Below are positions 48,471 to 61,150 of a stretch of DNA of 64,000 nt, in pieces. The stretch is from positions 11,412,032-11,476,031 of the forward strand of contig NC_086256.1 in the NCBI RefSeq assembly GCF_021018805.1. Reading direction: 5' to 3'. Position 1 is the stretch's first letter; each line of letters opens with the position of its first letter. The notes below the pieces were generated by a model. It made no database searches, was not told the origin of the DNA, and saw nothing but the letters and a program-made list of their open reading frames with translations. Position numbers and translations under genes: made by a program. The DNA is from Prinia subflava. Its lineage: Eukaryota; Chordata; Aves; Passeriformes; Cisticolidae.

Positions 48471-51400
48471 GTGAGAACTTATACAGATACACCTAGGGGA
48501 TGTCACAGAGTAATAAAATAATGCAGTTTATATATACCAATTTCAGATCTGCTCAGAGGGGCAATCCTGCCCATTAAATCCTCTGCCTCATGGGTTGTAA
48601 TGTGGCATGACATGCCAAATAACATCACTGGTAACATAAGTAAAAAATACGCATCAAAATGATTTGTGTGGAGTATTGCCTCATCACCCTAGAATACCAG
48701 AGTCTGCATGTACAGTTTATAGAGCTGAGGAGGCAGGAGCTGTTTAAATCTCACTTTGGGGTAATATACCTTAAAGTTTTTTTCACTGATTATGAAAAAT
48801 TAGAATGGATAGGTTATGTTTTCTTATAGAGCAAATGCCACCATTCAGTGAATTATAATAGCTGTTTATTGAATTTAAGCATTCTTGGAACATTGCAGCT
48901 GTAAAACTTCTTATAAAACAAATAAACATTAGTCATATATTAGGTGCTTCAGAACAGTTCATCTTACATTTGCAACTGGAAAATGGAAAGTTATTATGAT
49001 AGTTACATCTTTATGAGACTGTTTATGAGACTTGTAGGCTGATCTTCAAATCAAATTTGTAGTAAGTGACCCACTGCAGCACTTGAGTATTTTCACATAT
49101 AATGTTTGAAAATGGGCATTCAAACCAAAGACTTCCCAGCACAAAAGAAATTTATTTTTAATGAAGTTCTATTTTTTTACTTATTAAATATGCTGCTGTA
49201 AAAATGACAGAGGGTCCCCACTTAGATAGAAATGAAGAGGTAGGTTTATTGTGCAGTAACTCACAGTCAGATGTGCTACCTTACAAATACAAAACACACA
49301 CACCAGAGCTTGAAGGGATTGATCCTCTTGTGGACTCGAGCACAGATTTCATTTTCTGGGCTACATGAGAAAGGCAGAACCAATGTTAGAGGAAACTTGT
49401 ATCCTCTTAGCTGAAGGCAACCTTTGCTTGGCATTTGCTGCCTTTGTCACACCTCACATGGTTTGCTTGCAGAGCTCTGTTCACTTAGGATATGAGTTCA
49501 TGGCTGACTCAGGCTCAAACCAGAGCACAGAGTAACTTGGTCAGTTCTGTAACATTAAAGGTTCTTCTCTTCATCTTCCAATTGGTGTATTTGGGTCTCT
49601 GCCAAAACAAGAAGGACGCATAACAAGGGGAGATACTTTGCCAGTTGTGATGTGTTCGTCTTTTGCAGAGTAAAGCAAAGTGAGAAGGTGAATTAAGCAT
49701 TTGAACCCTTCAAGAAACGTGCAGAGGGTATCTGTGTGCTCAGTATTTACAAAGGCATGAAAGTCAACAAATCTGTAATTGCCCTGTAACGTGGCCACCA
49801 CGAGCCCCAGGGGGAGGCCCTGGACACAAGGAATGCACACTGCCACCTCCTTTCCTGGATTATGCTTTTGGTGACCCAGGGTAGGATCAGGTGCTGTCCC
49901 CGGTTCTAAGGAACAGTTTCCCTCCCTGCTTCACTCTCAGAACTTGAGTTCTGCCACAGGGAGCCAGGGTCCCATTCCTTCCCTGACATTGCCAGAGTCC
50001 TGTTCTTTTTCTGACACGTGCTGTGCAACTTCAGGCAAGCTGCTCTTTCTGGTTCCGCATCACCCATCCAGAGCCAGAGGCCTGTAGTGAGTGTGTAAAG
50101 AAAGCATTTCTTTTTCTGCACAGGCACCAGGCTCAGCTCCTGAAATATTCTCAAGGCATTTGAGCCATTAATAACATTGTAACACGTTTATAGTGAACTC
50201 AGTCATGGGCACCCTGAACTCCCAGTGTGAATCAAGGGCACTCAGACCAGCAAAATTCAGCCTGAGGAACAGGCCCTGTTGATTTTAGAGGGCACAGACA
50301 GCATACTTGAAGGGCTAAGAAGATTAAAATGGGAGATGAAAATAAATGAGTAAGCTGCACAGAAGAAAGGGAAGATTAAAAGAAACATGGCTAGGAAAGA
50401 TTTTGTAAGGGAGAAAATTCAGGTACCTGTGGGGGCAGGAGCAGAACATTGTATGGCCCAGAATGCTTCTGTTCCCCAGGAGGTTTCTGCTGACCTCTTG
50501 ACAATAGAGCCTACAAAAAACAAAGGAGGGGGAGAGAAGCATGATTGCAAGCTTGCAAGAATCAGACTGTTCATTTCCATCTTGAAAATGATGAGAAAAA
50601 AGGTAATTGGATGTATTGTGCTTTTTGGAAAAAACTATTTTGAAATTAAGAAAAACCTTCAGAAAACACTGCCAGTTAAATAGCATGGTGAAAGACAAAG
50701 GCTGCAGAGCAATATACTTGGCATTATAAAGTAACTGTACTTGAAAATAACTTTATAATTGAATAAGGGTACATTAAGAAAATACGATTCAGAACCAATA
50801 TTATAGTAATTAGATAAAAGCAGCATAAATGAAATAACTGCAGGAAGAGTATTTCCATAGAGATTATAAATGAGATTTTGGTGGAGCAGAAAGGCCTTTA
50901 ATTGTAATTTAGTGTGCACTACAGAATTATCAGCACAGTGTGTTAGTTCATCATATAAAAGAATATCTGATAATTTCCCCTAATAAGCACATGACAGTTC
51001 TTCATATTCTCTCATTACTGCTGATTAGGTATAAAAACAGCATTCTTTTGTTGGACTCTTTCTCAGATCTTTTATGAAATGTGAGACACTGTAACCCTGT
51101 TTCTGTGTTGCTGTCCTACAGACATCGTATTTAAAGAGGGCAGAGTACTCAAGAGGTACTTGAATTAATTTTTAAATCTGTATTTGATTATTCAGCTTCT
51201 AAGCCAGTTTAGTTATACTCAGTTGTTCTCCTGTTTATTGAAAACACTAAATGACAGCCTAAGTGTGTGTAAGCAGAACAGAAACTAACCCAGCAGAGAG
51301 CCTAGCTGGGTGTCCTGAGCTGTGCAAAGCCTTGGTCGTGGTCTGGCTGCAATTGCTCCCTCAGCTTTGGAATGTAAGTGTTGGGCACCTGAAACAGTGG

Positions 51401-53509
51401 ACTCATGCAAGCTCCAGAGCACTCTTAGCCTGGGCATGTTCCTGAATTATCTAGTGATTCAGAGCTCAGAAAATCTCAGGTGGCAGAGAAGCAATTTTTT
51501 AGGCTTTTCCCTACCATTCTCTTTCCTAATAATTTTGAGCCCAAATTTCATACTTACTGTTTTATATTGTTGCTGTGCCTGAAGGCTTCAACTGAGCTTA
51601 TGACCTAGCTACGACATTGTGACAAACTGCACCACCACCCCCAAGCTTCAGTGCACAGTCAGAAAATAAATAAGGCCCCATAATTGGAAATAATGAGATG
51701 CTTATAACATGTCATTCTCCAAATGCTAGCTTAGCTTGAAAGTGTGTGTGTCAGGAGCAGTAAAAATGTGTGTTTCAGGAGATTATACATTACCAGGTGA
51801 TCCACTAAGGACAGTACAAACCACCTTGGGCTCCTCAGCATCCTCCAGGCATATTTAGTCAAAGAATTCCCTTATGTTTAGAAGTGTCTTTTCAGCAGCT
51901 GGCACAGACAGCACCACTTTTTTTTTCCTTGCAGTAGTCTGATTCCCTGAGGAAACAGGAAACCTTGGTACAAAGCATTCCTCAATCTGACAGTGCTCAA
52001 AAGTCTCCTCCTACTGCCCTGTGGGTGACCCACTTGGAACCAGCTTGTTTAGCACTAGCTTGGGAAGCTGCGTGGTGGCTCCTGTCGGCTGAATTAGACG
52101 TTAGTGATTGCTGACACTTGCAGTGGCTCTTGTGGCCTCAGGTCCCTGCTTCCAAGACTGTTCCACATCTTGCTATCACTGGGCAAACTGTAAAATACGG
52201 CCTTGGAACTTGGGCCAGGACTTGGGATGACCTGGTGACTTCTCTGAAGAGAACCTCATGTTTTCTGCTGTGCTTTTCTGGGGGGCCTGTGACAAAGTTT
52301 CACAGGTATCTGGCAGATACAGGTGAGGGGGAATGGGATTAATGTAGGTCCCACGCTAACACATTGGGGTAGAGTGCCCAGGCCTCCCCAGAGCCTGCAC
52401 TTGCTCCCTTGGTGCCTCAGCTTTAGTAGGAGATGAAGGGAGAGCCTGTCACTGTGACAGGCTGTCAGCAGGAATCTGAGGACTCTGGGCTGCCGATAAC
52501 ACAAGATTGAACTTCTTCCTGTGGGACTTTCCTAGCTGGGTGAGGGATTAGGAGAACTCCTGTCTTGTTCTTTAATAGCATTTGAAAGGAGACCTCTGAG
52601 TGAACTCGTTTTCTCTGGAGAAAACACCTGGCTTTCTGTGCCTCCATGACTAGGAGGGGTGCCAGTCCCTGCACATGCCCTTGTGACACCTTGAAGATGT
52701 TTTCTTTGCTGGCATTTTCTTGATCCTCCCATTCCAAGAGTGCCAGCTCTCCCACAGCATAGAGCCAGTGCAGGAACCTAAAAAATGGACTGGGAATTCC
52801 AGTGCAAGTGCCAGGCATCCAATCACCATCACAGAACCCAGCTCTTAGAAACCAAACACATGAGAGGAACAGGAAACATCACTGTTACCACTTTGCAGAT
52901 AAAAACCTGTGATACAGCAAAATTTAAACACAACCTGTAAATCCCTTACGTCTGTGAGCAGTTACAGGGCGATATCTCCTACTTTGCATAACTAATATTG
53001 AGATGAGTTGAGCTTCTTTCAAAGCCACGTCCCAGCTGCAGTGAAGGCAGGAGGTGCTGCCGCAGAGGCTCCCTGCCAGCGCTGTCATTGCCATTTGAAG
53101 GCTCCCCTTGGGCAGGGATGACACCTGGGGGGTTCCTAGGATGAAGATTTCCCAGCCTGCCTATGGCACAGTCAGAGCTGCAACCAACTAAAGAGTTTCC
53201 TGCCAGCAGTCACAGTGAGGGGCTGGGAGCTCCTAGGAACCAAGTCAAAAGGTCAGATAAATATTAACGTTGCTGTGCCTAAAATTAATTGCAGTGAGGA
53301 AAGTTTCTGCCCTGATTACACCATGGATGTGAGGCACCAGAAAGATCATTAAAAGATGGGTGAGCGAAGTAGTCTTGGTTGCCCAGTTTGCAAAACCTTT
53401 TACAAGAATGAAGAAAATACCGAGAAATTGCATCAGAATGAATGAATAAATAAATAAATATTGAGAATTATTTGCCAGCTTAGAAACCTAATTATGTTTT
53501 TGCTTCCAG
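48471..53509 (+). other. ST6GALNAC5: Intron between motif L and motif S exons
   Basis: A 5.0-kb intron with donor gtgaga and acceptor ttccag. It carries no CR1, LTR or minisatellite that I can recognise. An AATA microsatellite (about 53442-53460) lies 50 bases before the acceptor and could affect the acceptor region if variable. Open frames at 52256-52832 on the minus strand lack recognisable domains. Confidence 0.8.
53442..53460 (+). repeat. Short (AATA)n microsatellite near a splice acceptor
   Basis: About five tandem copies of a 4-bp unit (AATAAATAAATAAATA), about 50 bases upstream of the motif S exon. Confidence 0.85.
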
Positions 53510-53617
53510 GAAGATATCCAACACTTGGCTTAGCACGGGCTGGTTCACAATGACTATCGCATTAGAGCTCTGTGACAGGATAAATGTTTATGGCATGGTG
53601 CCACCGGATTTCTGCAG
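53510..53617 (+). CDS. ST6GALNAC5: ST6GALNAC5 internal exon with sialyl motif S
   Basis: This 108-bp exon completes the split Arg codon (AG|G) of the previous exon, encodes 35 full codons, and ends in another AG that splits an Arg codon. It reads KISNTWLSTGWFTMTIALEL and then CDRINVYGMVPPDFC. This is sialyl motif S, which contributes to both donor and acceptor binding. The cysteine in LELCD is the expected disulfide partner of the motif L cysteine. The acceptor is tttttgcttccag with a good pyrimidine tract. The donor gtagga is weaker than consensus. The exon is too short to stand out as an open frame, and its identity rests on translation in the phase dictated by its neighbours. Its base composition is close to that of the surrounding intron, unlike the two GC-rich flanking exons. 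Confidence 0.96.
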
Positions 53618-56600
53618 GTAGGATTGATTTTGGAACCATTATTAGCCAACAACGTTAATGTTACAGATAAATATCTGACTCTTTTAATCTTTTTGCTCTG
53701 AAACAAGTCTTCAGTCCTCTTAAAGCAACTAATTAAGATGTCTCATGATCTCATTCTGAAAACAACAAACGGCATATAATTATGTTATATAAAATATTTT
53801 AAAATTTTGTTTTGTACTGTGGGAGAATTAATCCATCTTGTTGCTTTCTTTTAGTCTCTGAATATTTATCAGCTAAAAGTAATGCAATAATTGGCATGAA
53901 ATTAATCTGAAGAAAGAAGTACTGGAAAACATTACTTTTAATTTGTTTTTTGAGTTCCCCTGCAATTAATAGAGGAATAGTGTTCTCACAGTGACTAGTT
54001 TCTAAATTGAACTTTCTGTGCAACTCAAATTAACATTATTGTACCTCTGTCACATGAATGCCAATCTTGCAGCTTCCTAAACAATCTCCATGAAATCCCA
54101 CCCCGTGAATGGGGACCCAGAGAATGTCCTGTAATCTCCCATTTTGGGCGTGGCAGGGGCTGGGTCATGCAGGCAGAAGCAGCAGGAGCTGTGTCAGAGG
54201 TGCTGCTGTATAAAGGAACAGCTGGTGCACATTTTCCAGCTGGGCTGTGCCTCCAGCCGTGTCCGGGGTGCAGACCCCAGGTCCTGGTTAAGGTTTCCCA
54301 CTATGGAGCAGTGACACAGGGAGAGACTTCAGAACTTCAGTGCCAGACCAAAATTACATTAGCCACAAGACACCAGTCTGAATACAGACAAACTGGTATT
54401 AGATCAGCAATCTTGGTGCTGACAGAGGTGTCACCTGCCCACCCAGCACCAGTCCAGCACTGAGTGGTTCCTGCCCACAGCCAGTATTGATCCCATTTGT
54501 CCTGCTGGGTGACCCAGGAAGAGCTGGAGCCAGTCTGGAACGAGGCCTCACCGTAACGTTTCATCACCTGCTCACAGAGCCCTTTCACCAAGAAGTACTT
54601 GCTTAAATTTTCTATTGCAAATGTAGTGATTTCTCTCAAGGCTGGTTCATTGGGTAATTCCAGACGCCTTTCAGGGGCAGGGAGGGCAAGTACTGGGTTA
54701 GTCTCAAAGAATGGGAGTGCTTTGACTTTCCTCTGAGCACTTAAAAGAATCGTTCAGGAATCTGCATTTGTCTTGTAGAAATCCCCGAAGAAATCACAGC
54801 ATAAAATGTCAACACTAAACTCTACTTTGTGAGAATTTCTATGAATTATAACAAAACACTGATGATAAATGCTGTGATGTACTGCCAGGCTTCATCACGA
54901 ATTCTCCAAGGAAAATAGCAACTTAGATCAGATAGGCCAGAGCACACAAATACCTTCTGCAGCACAGCATCTCATTCCTCTGTCATCTCAGCTGGCCAAC
55001 ACATCCTACTTCAGTTTCTGTAAGTGGTGGTCTGTCTTACTCCAGAAGTGGCTGTATTCCAGTGGCACATGGAAGTAGTTCTTAAAATGATGATCTAAAA
55101 CCACAGAAGACAGCATTTCACTGCAAAATAATGTGTAATCCTGACTTTTCAGACAAAGTCAGCAGAGTTTAGATACATATTTTAAAAACCCAAACAAACA
55201 GTTTTGAGAGAGACTAAAATATCACTGAGAACATGTGAAAGGCTTTCATAGAACCAATACACTAAAATCAAATGGACTTAAATTATAACACAAGAAAGGC
55301 TGTAGATCAATCCTACCAGTGAAAGATGTAATTATTCTTATGGCCTGCATAAAAAATCTTAACATAAAGGTACATACACCTGGTTGTAAAAAGGGAAAAG
55401 GTCATTTCTTAATCAAAGTAATATGAAATGTCTTTACTTCAGCTTGATTCCCCAGGTGATGAAGGGGAACACTGTAGTTGCCATGCCTGGAAGAAGCTGT
55501 CCCTGAAGATCTGTGAAAGGAGTTTCTTGCCATAAACAGAGTTAGCCTTCTTAGCTGGCTCTTCAGCCACTCATTGAGAAGTTGAAACAGTGCCTCCTTT
55601 CAAAGAAATAAAACAACACAACAGAATAGCAGAAAGAAAGAAATATTTTGTAATTGTAATCCATATTTCCTGGTTTTCAGTCAGACAGAATAAGAATCTA
55701 CCATTAAAATAAAAGAATCAAATCAAAAAGTCCCAACAAAATACCAAAAATGTGCATGGGTAACCTACTTACTGTTCAACTAAAGAATCACTAAGATTGA
55801 AAAAAACCCCAACCCTCCCAAAATTTTATTTCTGTTCAGAATTAATATCACCAAATTTATAACTTCAGCAGATAGATACCCATTCATTTTTAAGTATTAA
55901 TTTGTGGAATAAGTAATGAGTGTGGTGATCACTGTCATGGAACTAAATTAGTGTCACATCTGTAATGTGAAGGACACCTCAAAGGTATTATGAATTTCAT
56001 GCTGTTGATTCTGCTACAAATTATTAGCTTAAGATCATTAACCAAATTGCTTTGCACCCTTGCAGGAAAAATAGTCTAGTGGAGGAGTCTGGAGCACAGA
56101 TGAAAAGATTTGTCACTATTACTTGCAACAAAGTGTTTTAGATTCATTTACTTTCACTGGACACTGAGTTTCATCGCTGAATTGGACTTGGTGTCCTGAT
56201 TATTATAAATTTCTAGTACTTCAAGCAAAACTATGAATAATTTCAAACCCCTTTGCTTGCTACAGATTTATGCTGTAGTAAGGGTTAATGGCCTGATATT
56301 GGTCCCATGCTGCCAAATACTTCTGTCTTGTACATTCTGTAACAAGATGAAAGCTTGTGCTTCCTTGCACATTGCAAACAAAGCGTGTGAGTACCTATAG
56401 TTTTAGAGGGTTGAATTATTATGGCTCTTCATTTCTAAGGAAAGAGGCTGACCAGAATGTGGTATGGGGTGGCCTGGTTTTGCTGCCTTTTTTCTTTTGT
56501 GCTGTATTTCAGCTTTTGCTGTAGGTGGATACCATCTGTGGGAAAATGTGCACTCCAGTAGCAAACAGTAGCTGACTGACAGGGGTACAAGCACTTCCAC

Positions 56601-57124
56601 TGTGCTGTGCTGGCAGGTGATCAGGCAGGAAATACAGGAGATTTTACAGAGGAACTTCCCCAGATTCCTCCCAGCTGTGATATTAATATGCATGCAGAGT
56701 CTGACAAAATACTGATTAATGTCCAGTATCAGTCAGTGATAAAATAGCATCTGTTTTAATGTTAATAAATGAGGTGGCAAGCAATTTCTGTATAGAAATT
56801 ACTCATGCATTTCATCTGCTGGTGACACAAGCTAATTGCAGAGTTAGAAGATAACGCAGCACAGCTCATTTGGGTTATGGTGTACTCAAGCCAGAGTTCA
56901 AATCCAAAGCTTACTAACATGCAATTTGGGAGAATCCAGAACTCCCAGAAAATGAGAAGATCCTCCATATGTAAATACCCTTCAGAATTCCAAATCTAAA
57001 CGACAGCTTTTGGAATTCAGCCTCAAAACCTCATTCAGCTGCAGAGTAGTCCTAGAGAGGTCTGTGAGAACCAGCCCCATTCCTGCCCCGGTCTCCCCAA
57101 TTCAGCAGAGCTGCACAGAGGCCT
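53618..57124 (+). other. ST6GALNAC5: First part of the intron before the terminal exon
   Basis: Donor gtagga followed by about 3.5 kb of AT-rich sequence. A GC-richer patch lies around 54100-54300. No gene or transposable element was recognised. Open frames such as + 54167-54463 and - 56403-56693 have no supporting domain. Confidence 0.7.
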
Positions 57125-57571
57125 GAGCCCCACGGGCTGCCTGGCCCGAGCCCCACGGGCTGCCTGGCCCGAGCCCCACGGGCTGCCTGGCCCGAGCCCC
57201 ACGGGCCGAGCCCCATGGGCTGCCTGGCCCGAGCCCCACGGGCTGCCTGGCCCGAGCCCCACGGGCTGCCTGGCCCGAGCCCCACGGGCCGAGCCCCATG
57301 GGCTGCCTGGCCCGAGCCCCACGGGCTGCCTGGCCTGAGCCCCACGGGCTGCCTGGCCCGAGCCCCACGGGCTGCCTGGCCTGAGCCCCACGGGCTGCCT
57401 GGCCCAAGCCCCACGGGCCGAGCCCCATGGGCTGCCTGGCCCGAGCCCCACGGGCTGCCTGGCCCGAGCCCCACGGGCTGCCTGGCCTGAGCCCCACGGG
57501 CTGCCTGGCCCAAGCCCCACGGGCCGAGCCCCATGGGCTGCCTGGCCTGAGCCCCACGGGCTGCCTGGCCC
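57125..57571 (-). repeat. GC-rich 23-bp minisatellite with 14-bp short units
   Basis: Seventeen full 23-bp units and four 14-bp units, tandem and without gaps. Full units start GAGCCCCACGGG (or GAGCCCCATGGG) and end GCTGCCTGGCCC or GCTGCCTGGCCT. Short units read GAGCCCCACGGGCC or AAGCCCCACGGGCC (57194, 57277, 57406, 57512). Every short unit is followed by the CATGGG variant, and that variant occurs nowhere else. Open frames cross the array in several frames of both strands (minus 57052-57912 reaches 286 codons, Gly/Ala/Arg-rich). They are explained by the stop-free unit and are not genes. Strand is given as minus only because the longest frames lie there; the repeat itself has no direction. 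Confidence 0.96.
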
Positions 57572-59672
57572 GAGCCTGCCTCTCTCAGCTGCCAGGCTCT
57601 GTGCACCAGGGGCTCCTGGGCTGTTTCTGGTGGGTGGTGCCTGGATGCAGTGACCTGGGACAGCCTGGCAGGGGCCAAGGACACCCACTTAGGATGCACT
57701 GGAGTTAGTTCAGAGCCTTCCATGGAATGTGGAATCCCTGGCTTCAGAAACAGCTTGCCTGGAGGTGTTGGGGCCAGCAGCCTCACAGGCTGCCCCCTTA
57801 ACTGGGGCTCCATGTTCCCAAGTCTGTAGGAGGTATGATTTAACTTTACTAATCCTAACTTTAATGCAGCAAATTTATACCAAGCAATCCAGGTGCACCA
57901 TTGAGGACCCAAGAGTAAAGTCCAGCTTTAGTGCAGGAAGGAAAAGCAGTCTGAATGAAAGGCAGAGGCCTACTTGTTTAGTAGTTCTTAACAAAAACAC
58001 ATCACATGAAAATGTAACCTATTAGATTTATAGTAACCATACAAATGATTCATTTAAGTAACAATAAGAGATCCAATGTATCAAAAAAGTGAAAAATTAA
58101 TTGAAGATTGAGTTCTAATAGTTGTAGTTTAGAAATAATAAATTCTACAGGAAGGGCAGCTTTAGATTACAAATACATTTTCTGTAGGTGAGGCAATGAA
58201 GGATTTTGTTTCACTCTTATGTATTCCAGTGAGAATATATTTAATAAGTTTAGAATCCATCTTATTCTAGAAATGTAATTTTATTGTTGTTCTAGTCTTA
58301 TAAGATTGATCACCATGCTGTGTTACAAGGAAGCCAGATTGATTGAATTAAAACGTTAATCTAAGGCACAAATGGAAAGCAGCAGCAATATCATACATTA
58401 CCTCTGCATATACAATATGGATAATGGCAAAATAAGTAAAATTAGAAAATTGCGTAGGTGACAGAATTACACAGTAAAAATAATGACCAGCACAGACTAC
58501 TGACAGATTGTGGATGCATTCAATTGAAAATGACCTTAAATATTAGCTCTTCAAAATGAAAAGGATCAACTGTATATTAGAGCTGACAGCCCTGAATCTG
58601 TATCAGATTTCTTGCTCTGTGCTAGGGTTGTGTTCAGCTCAGGCTGTAACACAGAGCAGCTCCAAGGCTTCACTAAATGCTGATATTGGGAATTTTCTGT
58701 CACAGCAAAATAGCTGGTAGCAGCTGAGGAGAGAGGGATACAGTTGGGTAATTCTGTCTGGGACAGCTTGCTCTCTTAGTATTTATGGCACAGAGTTGTC
58801 TGAGTTCCTGTCAGCCCAAAACACCCGTGCTCAAAGTAAAAAACCATTGTGGGTACAGGTTAATGTAGAGATTAGAACAAAAGGAAAATGAATTGTTCTG
58901 GCTTATTATAATACAAATGTGCCATTTACAGAATGTTACATGGAAACACTGAGGTCAGAACTGCTAAAATGAACTTTATCTTAAGTATCTAATTGGTGTT
59001 TGGCATATCCAGTGCACCACCACGAGTCATCTCCCGCTGGGAAATGTGAACGGGTTCACAAGGTCAGATGGATACTATGGGTGAACTGTTTTAATTTCCA
59101 GCTTAGATACATGAAAGCTGCTGTTGTAAAATAAGGAACTCATTTGTGCATCAGACATTTGATTAAAATGCCAGCAACAGCAGCCTGTACCACTGACCTG
59201 GCGTGCAGACACTCATTGAAGTTGTGCTCTCGGAACCTCATGCAGCGTGCTGGGAACGTGCAGCTGGGCTGATGTGACACGGATAACCACCTCCATCTAT
59301 CATCTTCTCTTTCTTCCCCAGTTCAGTAAATACCTCTGCAAGACCTTTTACAAATCACACTCTAGATTTAAATCTCTTTTAAGCAGTTGACTTCAAATTT
59401 CATAGTAGTAACACAGCCCTGCAGCACTCTCCCTTGCTTCTGAGCTACTGCTGTCCTTCATTTAACTGGGAGGAAGAGAGTTAACAGAGAGCAAAAGAGA
59501 AAGCAAACACCTTTGCCCCATTCTGATATATTAGATATGCAAGAAAAAAGCCAGCTACATAGTTTAACTGGGAGCAAGAGTGGATTTGAGCCCACCAGTT
59601 CATTAAAGATAGCATCTTTCCAATCAACAGAAAGAACACCTTGGGCTCCCATCTATTTTCTTTTGTCCACAG
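57572..59672 (+). other. ST6GALNAC5: Second part of the intron before the terminal exon
   Basis: About 2.1 kb of mostly AT-rich intron after the minisatellite, ending in the pyrimidine-rich acceptor tattttcttttgtccacag. No repeat family or gene was recognised. Confidence 0.75.
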
Positions 59673-59904
59673 GGATCCCAATCACCCGTCAGTACCTTAT
59701 CACTACTACGAACCTCTGGGGCCAGACGAGTGCACCATGTACATCTCCCACGAGCGGGGCCGCAAGGGCAGCCACCACCGCTTCATCACGGAGAAGCGCG
59801 TCTTTGAGAACTGGGCGCGGACGTTCGACATCCGCTTCTTCCAGCCCGACTGGCAGCCCGACCCGCACGCCGGCACCCAGCGCCAGGGCAGGCCGCGGCC
59901 CTGA
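59673..59904 (+). CDS. ST6GALNAC5: ST6GALNAC5 terminal coding exon with motifs III and VS
   Basis: The exon begins with the G that completes a split Arg codon after the acceptor ttttgtccacag, and runs 77 codons to a TGA at 59902-59904. It holds motif III (HYYEP, with PDEC just after) and motif VS (HRFITE, the H-x4-E pattern). The motif VS histidine is the presumed catalytic base in sialyltransferases. All four sialyl motifs are therefore intact across the three exons, and 750 coding bases give 249 residues here out of roughly 330 expected for the whole protein. The conserved part ends near FFQPDW. The last 16 or so residues (QPDPHAG then TQRQGRPRP) do not resemble the mammalian tail as I remember it. 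The exon is very GC-rich with many CpGs. The long minus-strand open frames opposite it are composition shadows. Confidence 0.96.
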
Positions 59905-61150
59905 GCCTCGGGGGGCTGTCAGCACCTCTGCAGCACCTCTGCAGCACAGCAGCCTGCAGGGCAAGGACAGCAGGCCTGCAGCTGGCACCCGCAGCAGCAG
60001 CACGCAGGAGCTGGCATGGAGGGGCAGCACACACTGAGAGCACTCCTGTCAAACTCTGTCAACCCAGCCTGTCGCCTTCTGACTTGCTGTGTGTGTTCGT
60101 GATTCGTGAAACACAACCTGAGTGTCATTAAGGGATGGTTAATTCATTACGGCTTTTTAAAATACAATGCCACTGAATTTTCATAGTGAAAACTTTCTGG
60201 GTTTATTTAATGGAGGTTTTTATGCGAACTAGGCCAGTATTTTTCTAATTCACAGTTATGTGGTTGTTTATCTTTCATAATCTTTTAAATCCAAAATTAA
60301 TATTGCTGATGGTTTGAAAGGCCTAGCTTTTTATTTATAAAACTTGTTTGAAATATATAGTTCTATATAGCATGTAATTAATATTTGATTGGGAAATGTT
60401 GGATTTCTTCTAAGAATTTTGGGCTCTGTTCCAGCCTAAAGCCTTTAACAGCAAGAGTGGTCCCATGTGCAGATCCAGCTCACTTTACATTCTGACATCT
60501 TATGTTAATACAAAAACGGTACTGAAAATTCTGTTTGATATTAATGTGCATTTGCTGCTGTGCTATCAAGCTGCTGTTTTTTAAATAGGGGTGGGAGGAA
60601 GGAGGGCAAACAAAATTTACCCAAAAAGAAGCCAAACCTCCCACTGGCCATGGCAGCAGCTTCTCAGTGAAGACAAGCTAAGGCTGGAGGGGTTGTGTTC
60701 TGTTTTGCTTCTTGTATTCCCACACGAGGCTGCCAGCAACCCTCCTGAGGCAACAGACTACAAACCAGCTGCTCAAAACAGTGTGACCAAAGTTGTGGAA
60801 TGAAGGTAAACTACCACTACTACAATACAGTCAGAGTAACCAGAAAGATGACAGCACTGCACCTGCAAAAAATCTCTGCCTTCCACTGTCCAAGATCATC
60901 ACTGATCTCAAGATTGTGGATCACACTGAAGCTGGGATATGAAAAGCTGGCATGTTCCACGAGTACAAAATTGTTTTTTTGAAAGGAGCAAAGTTAAACT
61001 CTGCTTTTTTCCCATGAAGTACCTGTATGTGCATGGTGAGTCCCTGCAAGACAAAGGGGAAGGACAATGCTCATGCTGTGTGTGGAACCTCACAGTGGGA
61101 ATCACTGGGTTACATGTGGCTTATGAATAAAGAAGATTTCAGTTAGAGTA
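59905..61150 (+). other. ST6GALNAC5: ST6GALNAC5 3' UTR (3' end predicted)
   Basis: Sequence following the TGA stop. The first roughly 130 bases are GC-rich, with CAGCACCTCTG repeated twice at once after the stop region. The rest becomes AT-rich, with TTTATTTA and TATTTAAT stretches typical of untranslated regions. No conserved open frame is seen. The downstream limit is inferred from the first canonical AATAAA after the stop (61126). A longer form ending near 61965 or 62230 is also possible, because AATAAA also occurs at 61944 and 62208. Confidence 0.65.
61126..61131 (+). promoter_or_regulatory. Candidate poly(A) signal AATAAA for ST6GALNAC5
   Basis: This is the first canonical AATAAA downstream of the stop codon, about 1.2 kb after it. 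It is followed within 25-50 bases by a T-rich stretch (tattacttttccttttg) that could serve as the downstream element. Later AATAAA hexamers at 61944-61949 and 62208-62213 are alternative sites. The choice is inference from sequence only. Confidence 0.5.

Noticed and set aside
57035..57912. Minus-strand frames of 151, 217 and 286 codons, Gly/Ala/Arg/Trp-rich, and + frames of about 90 codons
   Set aside because: They are explained by the GC-rich 23/14-bp minisatellite, and the same repeat appears in every frame on both strands.
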